8,378 bases of DNA from Nitriliruptoraceae bacterium (GCA_007117945.1 SKTN01000091.1:1-8378), one strand, 5' to 3'; positions 1 to 7,334 are shown, counted from the first letter of the stretch. The notes: a model not told the origin generated them from the sequence alone. Translations and numbers: made by a program.

Positions 1-17
1 CCCGACACCTCGGCACG

Positions 18-1154
18 GTGGGGAGCCCGACCGGCGAGGCCCCTATCCGTCCACCCCGCACCACGCGCGCATCCTGGAGCGTGGCCGCCAGCCTGGCCCT
101 GGCCCTGGTGCTGGCCGGCTGCGCCGACGATCCCGAGGCGCCCGAGGACCCCGATCCTCCCGATGTCGACGAGCAGGACAGTGCGGCGCCACAGGACGGT
201 GAGGGGACGGAGCCAGCCGCCGTCGAGCCCCTGTCCGGCGACCCCACCACCGCGGACCGCGAGGAGGAGGGCGAGCCCGGCCGCCTCGCCGTCACCGACG
301 TCGAGGTGGCGCAGCACGACGGCTTCGACCGTGTGGTCTTCCACATCGAGGGTGAGGGGACGCCCGGGTGGTTCCTGCGCTACGAGGACGAGGCGATCTC
401 CGACCCCTCCGACGAGCCCCTGGACGTCGCGGGTGGGGCGTTCCTGCGCGTGGCCATCCGCAACGTCGCCCTGCCACCCGACCTCCCCGAGGCGCTCGAG
501 GAGCGCGTGTGGGACGCGGAGCGGGTCACGACCCCCGACGACGCCGGCGTGATCCGTGAGGTGGTGGGTGACGGCATCTTCGCGGGACAGCACGGCTTCG
601 TCCTCGGCATCGACCGGATGCGCCCCTACCTGGTCGAGCGCGTCGAGGAGGGCGATGGCGAGTACCGCGTGGTGCTCGACGTCGTCGACGAGGAGCCCGA
701 TCCCGACGCCCTGGCCGGCGATCCGACCACCGCGCCGCGGGAGCAGGCGGGCGAGCCGGACACGCAGTTCGTCCATGACGTGCGCGTCGGCGGCCACGAC
801 GGCTTCGACCGTGTCGTCGTCGAGCACTCCGGCGCTGCGACCGTCGGTTGGCGAACGGCCTACTCCGACGACTCCCGGGCCCGGGAGGCGCTCGGCGTCG
901 AGGAGCCGGGCGAGGTGGTGTTGGAGATCACCATCCGGGACATCACCCCGCCCGACGAACTCGATGAGCAGCTCCAGACGTGGGACGAAGGGCCGATCGA
1001 CGGACCCGCCGGCGGGGTGATCGAGGGGGTCGACACCGCCATCGCCGGGACCGACCACGTCATCGTCGTGGGGATGTCGCAGGAGCTGCCCTACCTCGTC
1101 GAGTACGTCGATGACCCCCCGGGCACCCTCATCCTCGACATCTTCCACCCGTAG
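18..1154 (+). CDS. Lipoprotein with two tandem AMIN-like domains
   Basis: Predicted secreted, membrane-anchored lipoprotein of 378 residues. An arginine-containing n-region (R11, R14, R17) is followed by a hydrophobic stretch of about residues 22-33 and a lipobox LAGC with the lipidated cysteine at residue 35. Residues 36-73 are a Pro/Asp/Glu-rich linker of the kind that spans the cell wall. Two homologous domains follow, about residues 74-233 and 234-378, each opening with GDPTTA and carrying HDGFDRVV at residues 100 and 260, then a PGW/VGW motif, an arm resembling 'IRNVALPPDL/IRDITPPDEL' and a closing LPYLVEY-like strand. This matches the AMIN-like domain family of actinobacterial lipoproteins, thought to bind cell-envelope polymers; no catalytic residues are seen. 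The GTG at 18 is chosen because it keeps the basic n-region, but no good ribosome site precedes it and the frame is open to the window edge, so the true start may lie upstream. The GTG at 81 would remove all the positive charge. It converges on the methyltransferase gene with a 35-bp gap. Confidence 0.8.
   Translation: MGSPTGEAPIRPPRTTRASWSVAASLALALVLAGCADDPEAPEDPDPPDVDEQDSAAPQDGEGTEPAAVEPLSGDPTTADREEEGEPGRLAVTDVEVAQHDGFDRVVFHIEGEGTPGWFLRYEDEAISDPSDEPLDVAGGAFLRVAIRNVALPPDLPEALEERVWDAERVTTPDDAGVIREVVGDGIFAGQHGFVLGIDRMRPYLVERVEEGDGEYRVVLDVVDEEPDPDALAGDPTTAPREQAGEPDTQFVHDVRVGGHDGFDRVVVEHSGAATVGWRTAYSDDSRAREALGVEEPGEVVLEITIRDITPPDELDEQLQTWDEGPIDGPAGGVIEGVDTAIAGTDHVIVVGMSQELPYLVEYVDDPPGTLILDIFHP
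237..1151 (+). repeat. Internal tandem duplication in the lipoprotein gene
   Basis: Two in-frame units, about 237-716 and 717-1151, encode the two AMIN-like domains. Both start at the codons for GDPTTA and are offset by exactly 480 bp (160 codons) at the HDGFDRVV motif. There a 20-base block (315-334 and 795-814) is identical on both copies, ending in ttcgaccgtgt. Elsewhere the copies have diverged heavily at protein level, so this is an old domain duplication with one strongly conserved core. Confidence 0.75.
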
Positions 1155-1189
1155 TCGCCGGTGCAGGGGGTCGGCGCGGCCGCGGACGC

Positions 1190-2101
1190 TCAGCTGGCAT
1201 CGAGCACGGCGCAGGTCAGCTCGTGCTTGTTCTGGGACAGGTGGAACAGCTGCGCGCCGGGCAGGGCGGCGAACCGAGCCGCCACCTCGTGATCGGTCGC
1301 GCCCTGGAACTTCACCGTGCAGACCAGGTTGCGGACCACACCGGCCTCCAGCCAGCGCGTAACCAGCGCCAACAGCCGGTCGGGGTAGGCGATGATGTCG
1401 CTGCACCACCAGTCGACCGGGCCGAGCTGCACCGGGTCCAGACCGAAGGCCGAGGTCCGCTGCACGGTCACGTTCGCCAACTCGGCCACCTCCGGCGCCA
1501 GCGGCGCGCGGTCCACCGCGATGACCTGCGCACCCGAACGGGCCAGGAGCCAGGTCCAACCACCCGGTGCCGCACCCAGGTCCAGGCAACGCTCACCGGG
1601 CACGGGCTGTCGGCGCAGCCGCGCGAAGGTCTCCCACAGCTTCAGGTAGGCCCGGCTCGGTGGGCCGTGGCGGTCCTCGACGAACCCCGGCGCACCGTTG
1701 GGGAAGGGGCTGGAGCACGCGGTCGCCGCCAGCACGAGGTCACGCTCCAGCAGCGTCCACGATCCCAGGGGCGCGTCAGGTGCCACCTCGCCGAGCTCGA
1801 GGGGCCGTGCGGCCACGTGCGGCAGCTTGTCGGCGATCAGCTGCGCCCGTCCCCGGTGCTCGGGTGCGTAGCACGCCCAGTTGCGCTGTCGGTGGCGGAG
1901 CTGCGCGGCGGCATCCCCGATCGAGGTCACGGCGATCCGTTCGGCATCCCACCAGGTGTTGGCCGCCCAGGCGGCGTGCACGGGCGGGCTCTCGCTGACC
2001 CGGAGCCGGCCGTGGAGGAGGTGCACGGCGGCACCGGCGCGGGAGAGCTCCTGGTCGAGCGCCTCCTCGAACCCCTCGGCAGCCAGGTACGCGGTGGTCA
2101 T
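1190..2101 (-). CDS. FtsJ/RlmM-like rRNA 2'-O-methyltransferase
   Basis: Predicted cytoplasmic S-adenosylmethionine-dependent ribose 2'-O-methyltransferase of 303 residues. The Rossmann-fold domain begins near residue 148. Motif I is LDLGAAPGGWTW (residues 173-184), and the K-D-K-E tetrad of the FtsJ superfamily is visible: K154 in SRAYLKLWE, D235 in WWCSDIIAYP, K264 in CTVKFQG and E294 in NKHELT. The combination of PGGWTW, WWCSD and CTVKFQG is most like RlmM, which methylates C2498 of 23S rRNA in gammaproteobacteria, and the N-terminal ~145 residues may match its RNA-binding part. The protein is shorter than E. coli RlmM (366 residues), so target assignment is inferred and no symbol is given. 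It starts at an ATG 22 bases after the hydrolase stop with a GGGGTG-like Shine-Dalgarno, and it is the last gene of the minus-strand run. Confidence 0.85.
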   Translation of the reverse strand: MTTAYLAAEGFEEALDQELSRAGAAVHLLHGRLRVSESPPVHAAWAANTWWDAERIAVTSIGDAAAQLRHRQRNWACYAPEHRGRAQLIADKLPHVAARPLELGEVAPDAPLGSWTLLERDLVLAATACSSPFPNGAPGFVEDRHGPPSRAYLKLWETFARLRRQPVPGERCLDLGAAPGGWTWLLARSGAQVIAVDRAPLAPEVAELANVTVQRTSAFGLDPVQLGPVDWWCSDIIAYPDRLLALVTRWLEAGVVRNLVCTVKFQGATDHEVAARFAALPGAQLFHLSQNKHELTCAVLDAS

Positions 2102-2123
2102 CCGGGCACCCCGACCACGCCGA

Positions 2124-2825
2124 TCAGCTCCGCCGCGCGAGCGCGCCGAGCAGGTCGGCCAGGTCGTCGGGCCGCGACCACATCGGCCAGTGGCTCGTCG
2201 GCAGGTCCACGTAGGTCAGGTCGCGCAGCGGCGCCAGACCGGCCAGGAAGGGGTACCCCTGCGCGACACCGGCCCGGTACTCCTGCGATGAGAAGCCGGT
2301 GCACACCACGGTGGTGGGGACCTCCCACCGCGCGGCATCGCGCAGCGTCGGCCCTTCCCGCAAGGTCGCCCCGGGCTGGGGGACGGCACGCTCGCGGAAG
2401 GTGGCGAGCTGCTCCTCGCTCAGCCCGTCGAGGTTCTCCTCGGCTGCCAGCACCTCAGCGGGTGGTAGCGGCCACTCGACGCCCTCGAAGTCCGGGTCCA
2501 GCGGGCCGGTTGCCGCACCCGTGTCGACGTAGACCATCCTGGCGATCGATGCCGGGACGCGGTCGACGACCTCGTGTCCCGGCGCGCCGGCACCGGAGTG
2601 CACGGCGAGCACCACCGGGCGTGCAGCCGCCTCGACCGCGGCCGTGATCGCCGCGACGTGATCCGCGAACCGGACCCGTGACCGGTCGGCCACACGGGAC
2701 TCGAGACCGGGCAGGGTGAGGGCGGTCACCTCGTGGCCGTCGGCGTGCAACCGCTCGGTCACCGCGTCCCACGCCCACGCACCCAGCCAGAAGCCGGGTA
2801 CCAGGATGATCGGTGCGTTCTCCAC
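2124..2825 (-). CDS. Alpha/beta hydrolase (HNL/esterase-like)
   Basis: Predicted cytoplasmic alpha/beta-hydrolase-fold enzyme of 233 residues. The N-terminus IILVPGFWLGAWAWD (about residues 6-20) is the first core strand plus oxyanion-hole loop. The nucleophile elbow is AVHSGAG with Ser77, where the usual small glycines are replaced by V75 and A79. The catalytic histidine is H212 in SHWPMWSRPDDLA, a typical C-terminal block. The acid is not obvious: the position after the VPTTVVCTGFSS strand lacks a clear Asp. The substrate is unknown; relatives include esterases and hydroxynitrile-lyase-like proteins. The GTG at 2825 is chosen because it places the first strand at residue 6; the reading frame stays open upstream to 2972, but that extension is low-complexity Pro/Arg/Gly and overlaps the kinase-like fragment. 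A GGGAG lies about 14 bases upstream, a weak ribosome site that overlaps the end of that fragment. Confidence 0.82.
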   Translation of the reverse strand: MENAPIILVPGFWLGAWAWDAVTERLHADGHEVTALTLPGLESRVADRSRVRFADHVAAITAAVEAAARPVVLAVHSGAGAPGHEVVDRVPASIARMVYVDTGAATGPLDPDFEGVEWPLPPAEVLAAEENLDGLSEEQLATFRERAVPQPGATLREGPTLRDAARWEVPTTVVCTGFSSQEYRAGVAQGYPFLAGLAPLRDLTYVDLPTSHWPMWSRPDDLADLLGALARRS

Positions 2826-2836
2826 AGCGGACGAAC

Positions 2837-3070
2837 CTACTCCCGGAGCGGGCCGTGTGCGACCTCGACCTCGCCGGGTGCCGGCGCATGCCGGGGCGTC
2901 CCGTTGACCACCAGGCAGGCGCGCTGCCAGGGTCGTTGGCGGGCGAGGAAGCTGCGTTCCGCGGCCATCCACCCGTGCCAGAAGGCGGCGGCCTGCTCCG
3001 GGCCGCCGTTGCCGCCATCGGCGATGTCACGAGCGATGCCCCGGCGCTCCGCCTCCGCGTGGTCGCCACT
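2837..3070 (-). pseudogene. 3' remnant of a P-loop nucleoside-kinase-like gene
   Basis: A minus-strand reading frame ending at TAG (2837-2839) encodes about 77 plausible residues, from roughly GDHAEAERRGIARD through FWHGWMAAERSFLARQRPW to RACLVVNGTP and a short tail. The pattern of an RD-containing helix, a 'W..WM..E..FL....P..RA..VV.GTP' block and a final strand resembles the C-terminal end of uridine-kinase-like P-loop NTPases. No Walker A, no N-terminal half and no convincing start codon with a ribosome site are present, because the upstream sequence is already the acetyltransferase gene. I infer a gene whose 5' part was deleted. It ends 11 bp before the hydrolase start, as an intact operon partner would. 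The family match is from memory of the pattern only; it could instead be a small unrecognised ORF or chance. Confidence 0.42.
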
Positions 3071-3093
3071 GCGGCGGCATCGGTCCGTCCCTG

Positions 3094-3690
3094 TCAGGGC
3101 GCAGCGGACCGATCGATCCTGCGCAGGACGCGGGCGGGGTTGCCGACGGCGACGACGTTGGCGGGCAGGTCCCTGGTCACGACGGCTCCGGCACCCACGA
3201 CGGTGTTCTCGCCGATGGTCACCCCCGCCAGCACGATGGCGCCACCGCCCAGCCAGACGTTGTCGCCGAGGGTGATCGGCTGGGCCGCCTCCCACTTGGC
3301 CCGGCGCAGCGCCGGATCCACCGGGTGCGTCGGCGTGAGCAGCTGCACGTTCGGGCCGATCTGGACGTCGTCACCGATGGTGATGGGAGCGACATCGAGG
3401 GCGACGAGCCCGAAGTTGGCGAAGCAGCCGGCCCCGATCCGGATCTGGGTCCCGTAGTCGACGTAGATCGGGGGCCTGAGGACCGTTCCCTCGCCGATGG
3501 CGCCGAGGAGCTGCCCGAGCAGCGCGCGACGCAGCGGTTCCTGCCGCGCGGTGGTCGCGTTGTAGGCAGCCATCACATCGAGGGCCGCCGCACCGGCCGC
3601 ATCCAGCTCCGGATCGTCGGCGATGTAGAGCTCACCGGCGAGCATCCGCTCGCGCATCGTGCGGTCGTCGTCCGGTGGTGATGGCGCCAT
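3094..3690 (-). CDS. Maltose/galactoside-type sugar O-acetyltransferase
   Basis: Predicted cytoplasmic acetyl-CoA-dependent O-acetyltransferase of the LacA/Maa/NodL family, 198 residues, a normal family length. An N-terminal Mac domain spans about residues 12-65 (MRERMLAGELYIADDPEL start). A left-handed beta-helix follows, with hexapeptide repeats such as IRIGAG, ITIGDDVQIGPN, ITLGDNVWLGGGAIVLAGVTIG and VVGAGAVVTRDLP. The catalytic histidine is H122 in LLTPTHPVDP, and the NPARVLRRI ending is characteristic. Relatives acetylate the 6-hydroxyl of glucose, maltose or galactosides; the substrate here is not determined. The ATG at 3690 is preferred by length, although the ribosome site is weak; Met12 (start at 3657) is an alternative that would still keep the Mac domain. 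It lies 21 bases downstream of the debranching enzyme, so an operonic role in sugar metabolism is likely. Confidence 0.9.
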   Translation of the reverse strand: MAPSPPDDDRTMRERMLAGELYIADDPELDAAGAAALDVMAAYNATTARQEPLRRALLGQLLGAIGEGTVLRPPIYVDYGTQIRIGAGCFANFGLVALDVAPITIGDDVQIGPNVQLLTPTHPVDPALRRAKWEAAQPITLGDNVWLGGGAIVLAGVTIGENTVVGAGAVVTRDLPANVVAVGNPARVLRRIDRSAAP

Positions 3691-3711
3691 GCGCGGACCA
3701 TAGGCGGTCGC

Positions 3712-5799
3712 TCATGCCTGCAGCGACCCGACGCGGGTCGGGTGCACGACGACCTCGATGCCCTCGGGGCACTCGAGCACCCGCAGGGTGCCGTCCTCGA
3801 GGTGGAGGCTGAGCTTGCCGCCGGCCAGGGGTATGCCCTCGACGGTCAACCGCGCGAAGGGTGGTGGATCCATCGGCCGCAGGTGGAGCACACCGGAGGG
3901 CACGTCCGCCTCGATGCCGAGGACCGCACGCAGTGCGAGCAGGGACGCACCCGCCGCCCAGGCCTGCGGGCTGCAGGCGCTCGGATAGGGCAGGGGCCGC
4001 GAACCGTCGGTGCGCTGCTCGCCGCCGAACAGCTCGGGCAGGCGGAAACCGAGGTGGTCGCCGGCGGCGATCAGGCCGCGCAGGAGGTGGCGGGCCGTGC
4101 TTCCTGCCCCGACCCGGGCGAGCCCGTCGATGGCGATCGCGGTGTCGTGGGGCCACACCGACCCGCCGTGGTAGGACAGCGGGTTGAACCGTGGGGAGTG
4201 GCTGCTCAGCGTCCGCAATCCCCAGCCGGCGTCCATGTCGGGCTCCGCGAGCCGTGCCGCGACCCGTTCCTCCTGCCAGGGCTCGAGGATCCCGGTACCG
4301 AGCAGGTGCGCGGCGTTGGAGGTGACCGCATCCACCTGCCGGCCCGCACCGTCGAGGGCGAGCGCCGGGAAGCCTCCCTGGTCGTCATCGACCCAGAACG
4401 CCGACTGGAAGCGGTCACGCAGGCTGCTGGCCCACCGGCGCCACTGCGCACCGCCGGGTCGGTGGTGCGCGTCGAGCATCGCCGCGCCCCCGATCGCGGC
4501 CCGGTAGGCATAGCCCTGGACCTCGCACAGCGCGATCGGGGCGTCGGCCAGGGTCCCGTCGGCGAAGCAGATCCCGTCCTCGGAGTCCTTCCACCCCTGG
4601 TTCGCCAGCCGGCCGTCACCGACCGCGGCGTAGCGCAGGAACCCGGAGCCATCGGGGTCACCGTCGTCGCGCATCCACGCCAACGCACGCTCGGCGTGGG
4701 GCAGGAGCGTGCTGACGGCGTCGGCATCGAGCCCCCACCGCCATGCCCGCTCCAACGCGATCACGAACAGCGGGGTGGCGTCGATCGTGCCGAAGTACCG
4801 CGGCGGGAGGTCGCCGCGATCGACCTGCGGCCCGTGTCGGACCTCATGGAGGATCTTGCCCGGCGCCTCCTCGGTGACCTCGTCGTGCCGCTCTCCCTGG
4901 TGGCGTGCCAACAACCGCAGCGTCTCACCCGCGACCTCCACCCCGAGGGGCAACGCCATCATCGCGCTCCACAGCGAGTCCCGGCCGAACAGCGTCAGGA
5001 ACCAGGGCGTTCCCGCAGCGAAGTAGCGGTCCTCACCGTCACGCACGAGCAGGGAGTCGAGGTCGGAGATCGACCGTTCGATCAACCGCTCGAAGCGTCC
5101 ATCGCTGCAGGTGATCCGAGGGCGTGCCAGGGACCCCACACCGCTGCCGCCTGCGGGTCGGATCGCGGGGACCGCGACGGGCTCGTCGCTCGGTGACCAC
5201 GCGCCGGCCCGCAGGGTCAGCTCGACCTGCCAGGACCCCTGGGGCGGCAGGGTCACCTCCCACTGCAGTTCTCCGTCGACGAAGCGGTCGGGCAGCGGCT
5301 CGCTGCACAGCAGCGCGCTCTGATCGGCGTCGGCACTGTCGAAGCGCACCCCGGCGGTGACCAGCCGCCCGGCGGCCGCGGACGGATGCCGACCGTGCTT
5401 GACGTCGAAGATGTAGGCGAAGTCGGCGGCGGCCTCGATGCCGACACGGACCTCGACCGGGCCCACCCGGTGGTTGGTGATGCGGATCTGCTCCTGCCAG
5501 GTGTCCGCCACCGACCGCCGCCGTTCGATCAGCAGCGTCGGATCGGGCCCCCCGGCGACGTGGGCGCAGGCGCTGAAACGGGCGGCGCCCGGACCCAGGG
5601 CGTAGCCACCCAGGGCGTGGGGTTCGTCGCCGTCGAGGGTCAGCACCAGCGCGCTCAGGATCCGCGTGTCCTCCACGAAGACCCCGTCGCCGTAGGGGCC
5701 GGGTCGGATCTGTCCGCTCGCGGTCGACAGGCAGAAGGTCCGCCCGCTCACGCAGGTGACCTCCCCGTGGGGTCCCACGCTCGGCGCCGCGGCGACCAT
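3712..5799 (-). CDS. Amylo-alpha-1,6-glucosidase / glycogen-debranching-type enzyme
   Basis: Predicted cytoplasmic glycoside hydrolase of 695 residues, close to the usual ~700 of this bacterial family. An N-terminal beta-sandwich (debranching-enzyme N-terminal domain, about residues 15-205) opens with GRTFCLSTASGQI and the FVEDTRILSALVL strand. A catalytic (alpha/alpha) barrel covers about 235-640, with the signatures WFLTLFGRDSLW (266-277, R272 and D273), PGKILHEVRHG (313-323, E318), YFGTIDATPLFV, NQGWKDSEDGI (400-410), EVQGYAYRA and PLSYHGGSVWPHDTA. A small C-terminal beta domain closes it. The family is annotated as hydrolysing alpha-1,6-glucosidic branches, but few members with this N-terminal domain have been tested, and other alpha-linked gluco-oligosaccharides or glycosyl solutes are possible. 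The ATG at 5799 is chosen: it overlaps the GT4 stop as TGATG, has an AGG five bases upstream and starts right before the conserved domain, whereas the open frame farther upstream only shadows GT4. No signal peptide. Confidence 0.88.
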   Translation of the reverse strand: MVAAAPSVGPHGEVTCVSGRTFCLSTASGQIRPGPYGDGVFVEDTRILSALVLTLDGDEPHALGGYALGPGAARFSACAHVAGGPDPTLLIERRRSVADTWQEQIRITNHRVGPVEVRVGIEAAADFAYIFDVKHGRHPSAAAGRLVTAGVRFDSADADQSALLCSEPLPDRFVDGELQWEVTLPPQGSWQVELTLRAGAWSPSDEPVAVPAIRPAGGSGVGSLARPRITCSDGRFERLIERSISDLDSLLVRDGEDRYFAAGTPWFLTLFGRDSLWSAMMALPLGVEVAGETLRLLARHQGERHDEVTEEAPGKILHEVRHGPQVDRGDLPPRYFGTIDATPLFVIALERAWRWGLDADAVSTLLPHAERALAWMRDDGDPDGSGFLRYAAVGDGRLANQGWKDSEDGICFADGTLADAPIALCEVQGYAYRAAIGGAAMLDAHHRPGGAQWRRWASSLRDRFQSAFWVDDDQGGFPALALDGAGRQVDAVTSNAAHLLGTGILEPWQEERVAARLAEPDMDAGWGLRTLSSHSPRFNPLSYHGGSVWPHDTAIAIDGLARVGAGSTARHLLRGLIAAGDHLGFRLPELFGGEQRTDGSRPLPYPSACSPQAWAAGASLLALRAVLGIEADVPSGVLHLRPMDPPPFARLTVEGIPLAGGKLSLHLEDGTLRVLECPEGIEVVVHPTRVGSLQA

Positions 5800-6983
5800 C
5801 AGGCCTGACCGGCGTAGGTCGGTGCGGCGACCGGCCTGGCAGGACCGCCGATGATCACGGGCCGACGGTCGTCGCGTCGCTGGCTGCGGTCGAGCGAACG
5901 CCGGCGGAGCGGCGCGTGGGCACGGTCGCTGGTCCAGCGCTGCACGTGCCGCTCGGTGACGGCATCGAACACCTCCTCGTACCCGGCGACCATCGCCGCG
6001 CTCGAGAAGTGCTCGACCACGCGCGCCCGACACGCCGACCGATCGAGACCGCCCGCCGTGCCGACGGCAGCCACGAAGGCGTCGAGGTCGTCGGGCGCCA
6101 CGAGCACCCCGGTCCGGCCGGAGTCGATGACCTCGAGGGCCGCACCGCTCGCGTACGCGATCACCGGGGTGCCCACCGCCATGGACTCCACCATCACCAG
6201 TCCGAAGGGCTCGGGCCACGCGATCGGGAACAGGGTCGCCTCCGCACCGGACATGATGTCGATCGCGTCCTGCTTGGTGCCGTTGCGCACCACCTCGACG
6301 TCGGCACCCTCGAGCAGGGGCGCCACATGCGCGTCCCAGTAGACCTGCTCCGCCGGCTCGTTGATCTTCACGGCCATCTTCAGGTGCCGGCCCAGCAGCC
6401 GTGCGACGCGCACCGCGACCTCCGGGCCCTTCTCCACGTTGGCCCGACCCACGAAGGCGAGGTGGCGATCCGCATCGGGCTCGGCGCGGAAGGGGTGCTC
6501 GGTGAGGCTGATGCCGTTGTGCACCATGTGCTCGACCAGCACACCTTCAGGTGCGCGGGAGCGCTGGTCCTCGCTGATCGCGACCCGGTGGAGAGCGTCA
6601 CCGATGGAGCGGTGGAAGACCTCGACCTCCGGCACCCAGGGGCCGTGCAGGGTGTGCACGACCGGTGGGCCGTCCAGCAGCGCCCCGAGGGCAGCGCCGG
6701 TGAACCCCGAGTGGTCGTGGATCACATCGAACGCCGCACGGCGGTGGTAGCCGGCGACGACGTGGATCAGTTCGTGGCAGGTCGACCCGAGCTCGGCGCT
6801 GGGGGGCACGTCGAAGACGGTCTGGACCGTTGCCTTCGAGGTGGAACCTCCGCTGGCCAGCAACGTGACGTCGTGGCCGGCATCGACCAACCCATCGGTG
6901 AGCTGGGCGACGACCTGCTCGATACCGCCGTAGCCCGTCGGTGGGACGGTGAACCAGGGCGGTGCGATCTCAAGGATGCGCAT
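5799..6983 (-). CDS. GT4-family glycosyltransferase
   Basis: Predicted GT-B-fold retaining glycosyltransferase of 394 residues. The acceptor-side domain has MRILEIAPPW and PPTGYGGIEQVV (residues 14-25), the glycine-rich loop of family 4 enzymes, then GHDVTLLASGG and DVIHDHSGF. The donor-binding domain starts near residue 175 with LAFVGRANVEKG and carries the EX7E motif E258-E266 in EPFGLVMVE, followed by SMAVGTPVIAYASGAALEVI and GRTGVLV. The donor (commonly UDP- or GDP-sugar) and acceptor cannot be told. The last ~43 residues are a basic, low-complexity tail (RRRSLDRSQRRDDRR) absent from most relatives. The ATG at 6983 is chosen because GAGG sits five bases upstream; an ATG at 7001 adds six residues and has no comparable site. 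Its stop overlaps the debranching enzyme start, implying translational coupling. No transmembrane segments. Confidence 0.88.
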   Translation of the reverse strand: MRILEIAPPWFTVPPTGYGGIEQVVAQLTDGLVDAGHDVTLLASGGSTSKATVQTVFDVPPSAELGSTCHELIHVVAGYHRRAAFDVIHDHSGFTGAALGALLDGPPVVHTLHGPWVPEVEVFHRSIGDALHRVAISEDQRSRAPEGVLVEHMVHNGISLTEHPFRAEPDADRHLAFVGRANVEKGPEVAVRVARLLGRHLKMAVKINEPAEQVYWDAHVAPLLEGADVEVVRNGTKQDAIDIMSGAEATLFPIAWPEPFGLVMVESMAVGTPVIAYASGAALEVIDSGRTGVLVAPDDLDAFVAAVGTAGGLDRSACRARVVEHFSSAAMVAGYEEVFDAVTERHVQRWTSDRAHAPLRRRSLDRSQRRDDRRPVIIGGPARPVAAPTYAGQA

Positions 6984-6988
6984 GCGTA

Positions 6989-6992
6989 CCTC
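6989..6992 (-). promoter_or_regulatory. Shine-Dalgarno of the GT4 gene
   Basis: On the minus strand GTGAGGT ends five bases before the ATG at 6983. This decides the start in favour of 6983 over the ATG at 7001. Confidence 0.6.
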
Positions 6993-7169
6993 ACGGGTCA
7001 TGACCGGAGGCTCGGCGGCGTCCCAGATCGGTGGTCCCCACATGTGCTGCTGGCGGTGCCGGTGCTGCACACAGGTGGGGGGCGACGGACAGGAGCAGGA
7101 TGCTCGACAACGACCGCCACCTCTCCAAAGTACCGCCACAGGAGCCCCACGTCCGGGTGGCCTCACCGT

Positions 7170-7187
7170 CCTCGACGATCGTCGAGG
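7170..7187. promoter_or_regulatory. Perfect 18-bp palindrome, candidate operator
   Basis: The sequence CCTCGACGATCGTCGAGG equals its own reverse complement, with no gap, and symmetry stops at the next base on each side. Such gapless dyads are typical of sites for dimeric repressors (TetR, MarR, GntR types). It lies 156 bp from the cysteine hydrolase start and 186 bp from the GT4 start, so it could control either or both. No regulator gene is in the window. Confidence 0.45.
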
Positions 7188-7327
7188 TCCCCGCGGCTGG
7201 CGCCGGGCCGAGCAGCGGTGGCCGGCGCCCACGGTCTGTGCGAGGGTGGACCGGCGCTGCAACGAGCAGCATCAGGCATCCGGTCGGACGCCGCGACGTG
7301 AACGGTGGCTACCGGCAGCGACCAGCA

Positions 7328-7334
7328 GGAGAGG
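7328..7334 (+). promoter_or_regulatory. Shine-Dalgarno of the cysteine hydrolase
   Basis: GGAGAGG lies nine bases before the ATG at 7344. It supports that start over the in-frame GTG at 7305, which has no such site. Confidence 0.6.

Noticed and set aside
1175..1184. Palindrome cgcggccgcg in the 35-bp gap between convergent genes as a bidirectional terminator
   Set aside because: It has no loop and no T-tract, and such GC palindromes are expected often at this base composition.
1223..2647. Long plus-strand open frame of 474 codons opposite the methyltransferase and hydrolase
   Set aside because: It is antisense to two genes with clear catalytic motifs, is rich in Arg/Pro/Gly/His and has no recognisable domain; long antisense frames are common at high GC.
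3724..3740. Hairpin cgacccg-acg-cgggtcg near the 3' end of the debranching gene as an intrinsic terminator
   Set aside because: It lies inside the coding sequence (codons for HPTRVG), has no T-run after it on the minus strand, and the next gene begins 21 bases after the stop.
3742..5196. Plus-strand open frame of 484 codons opposite the debranching enzyme
   Set aside because: Same reasons: full overlap with a conserved enzyme and low-complexity composition.
3712..6219. An 835-residue reading of the debranching enzyme with a long N-terminus
   Set aside because: The extra 140 residues overlap the well-supported glycosyltransferase in another frame and are low-complexity; the ATG at 5799 fits the family start.
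6991..7272. A small minus-strand ORF of 93 codons in the divergent intergenic region
   Set aside because: No ribosome site, no recognisable motif, and it would overlap the start of the glycosyltransferase in another frame.
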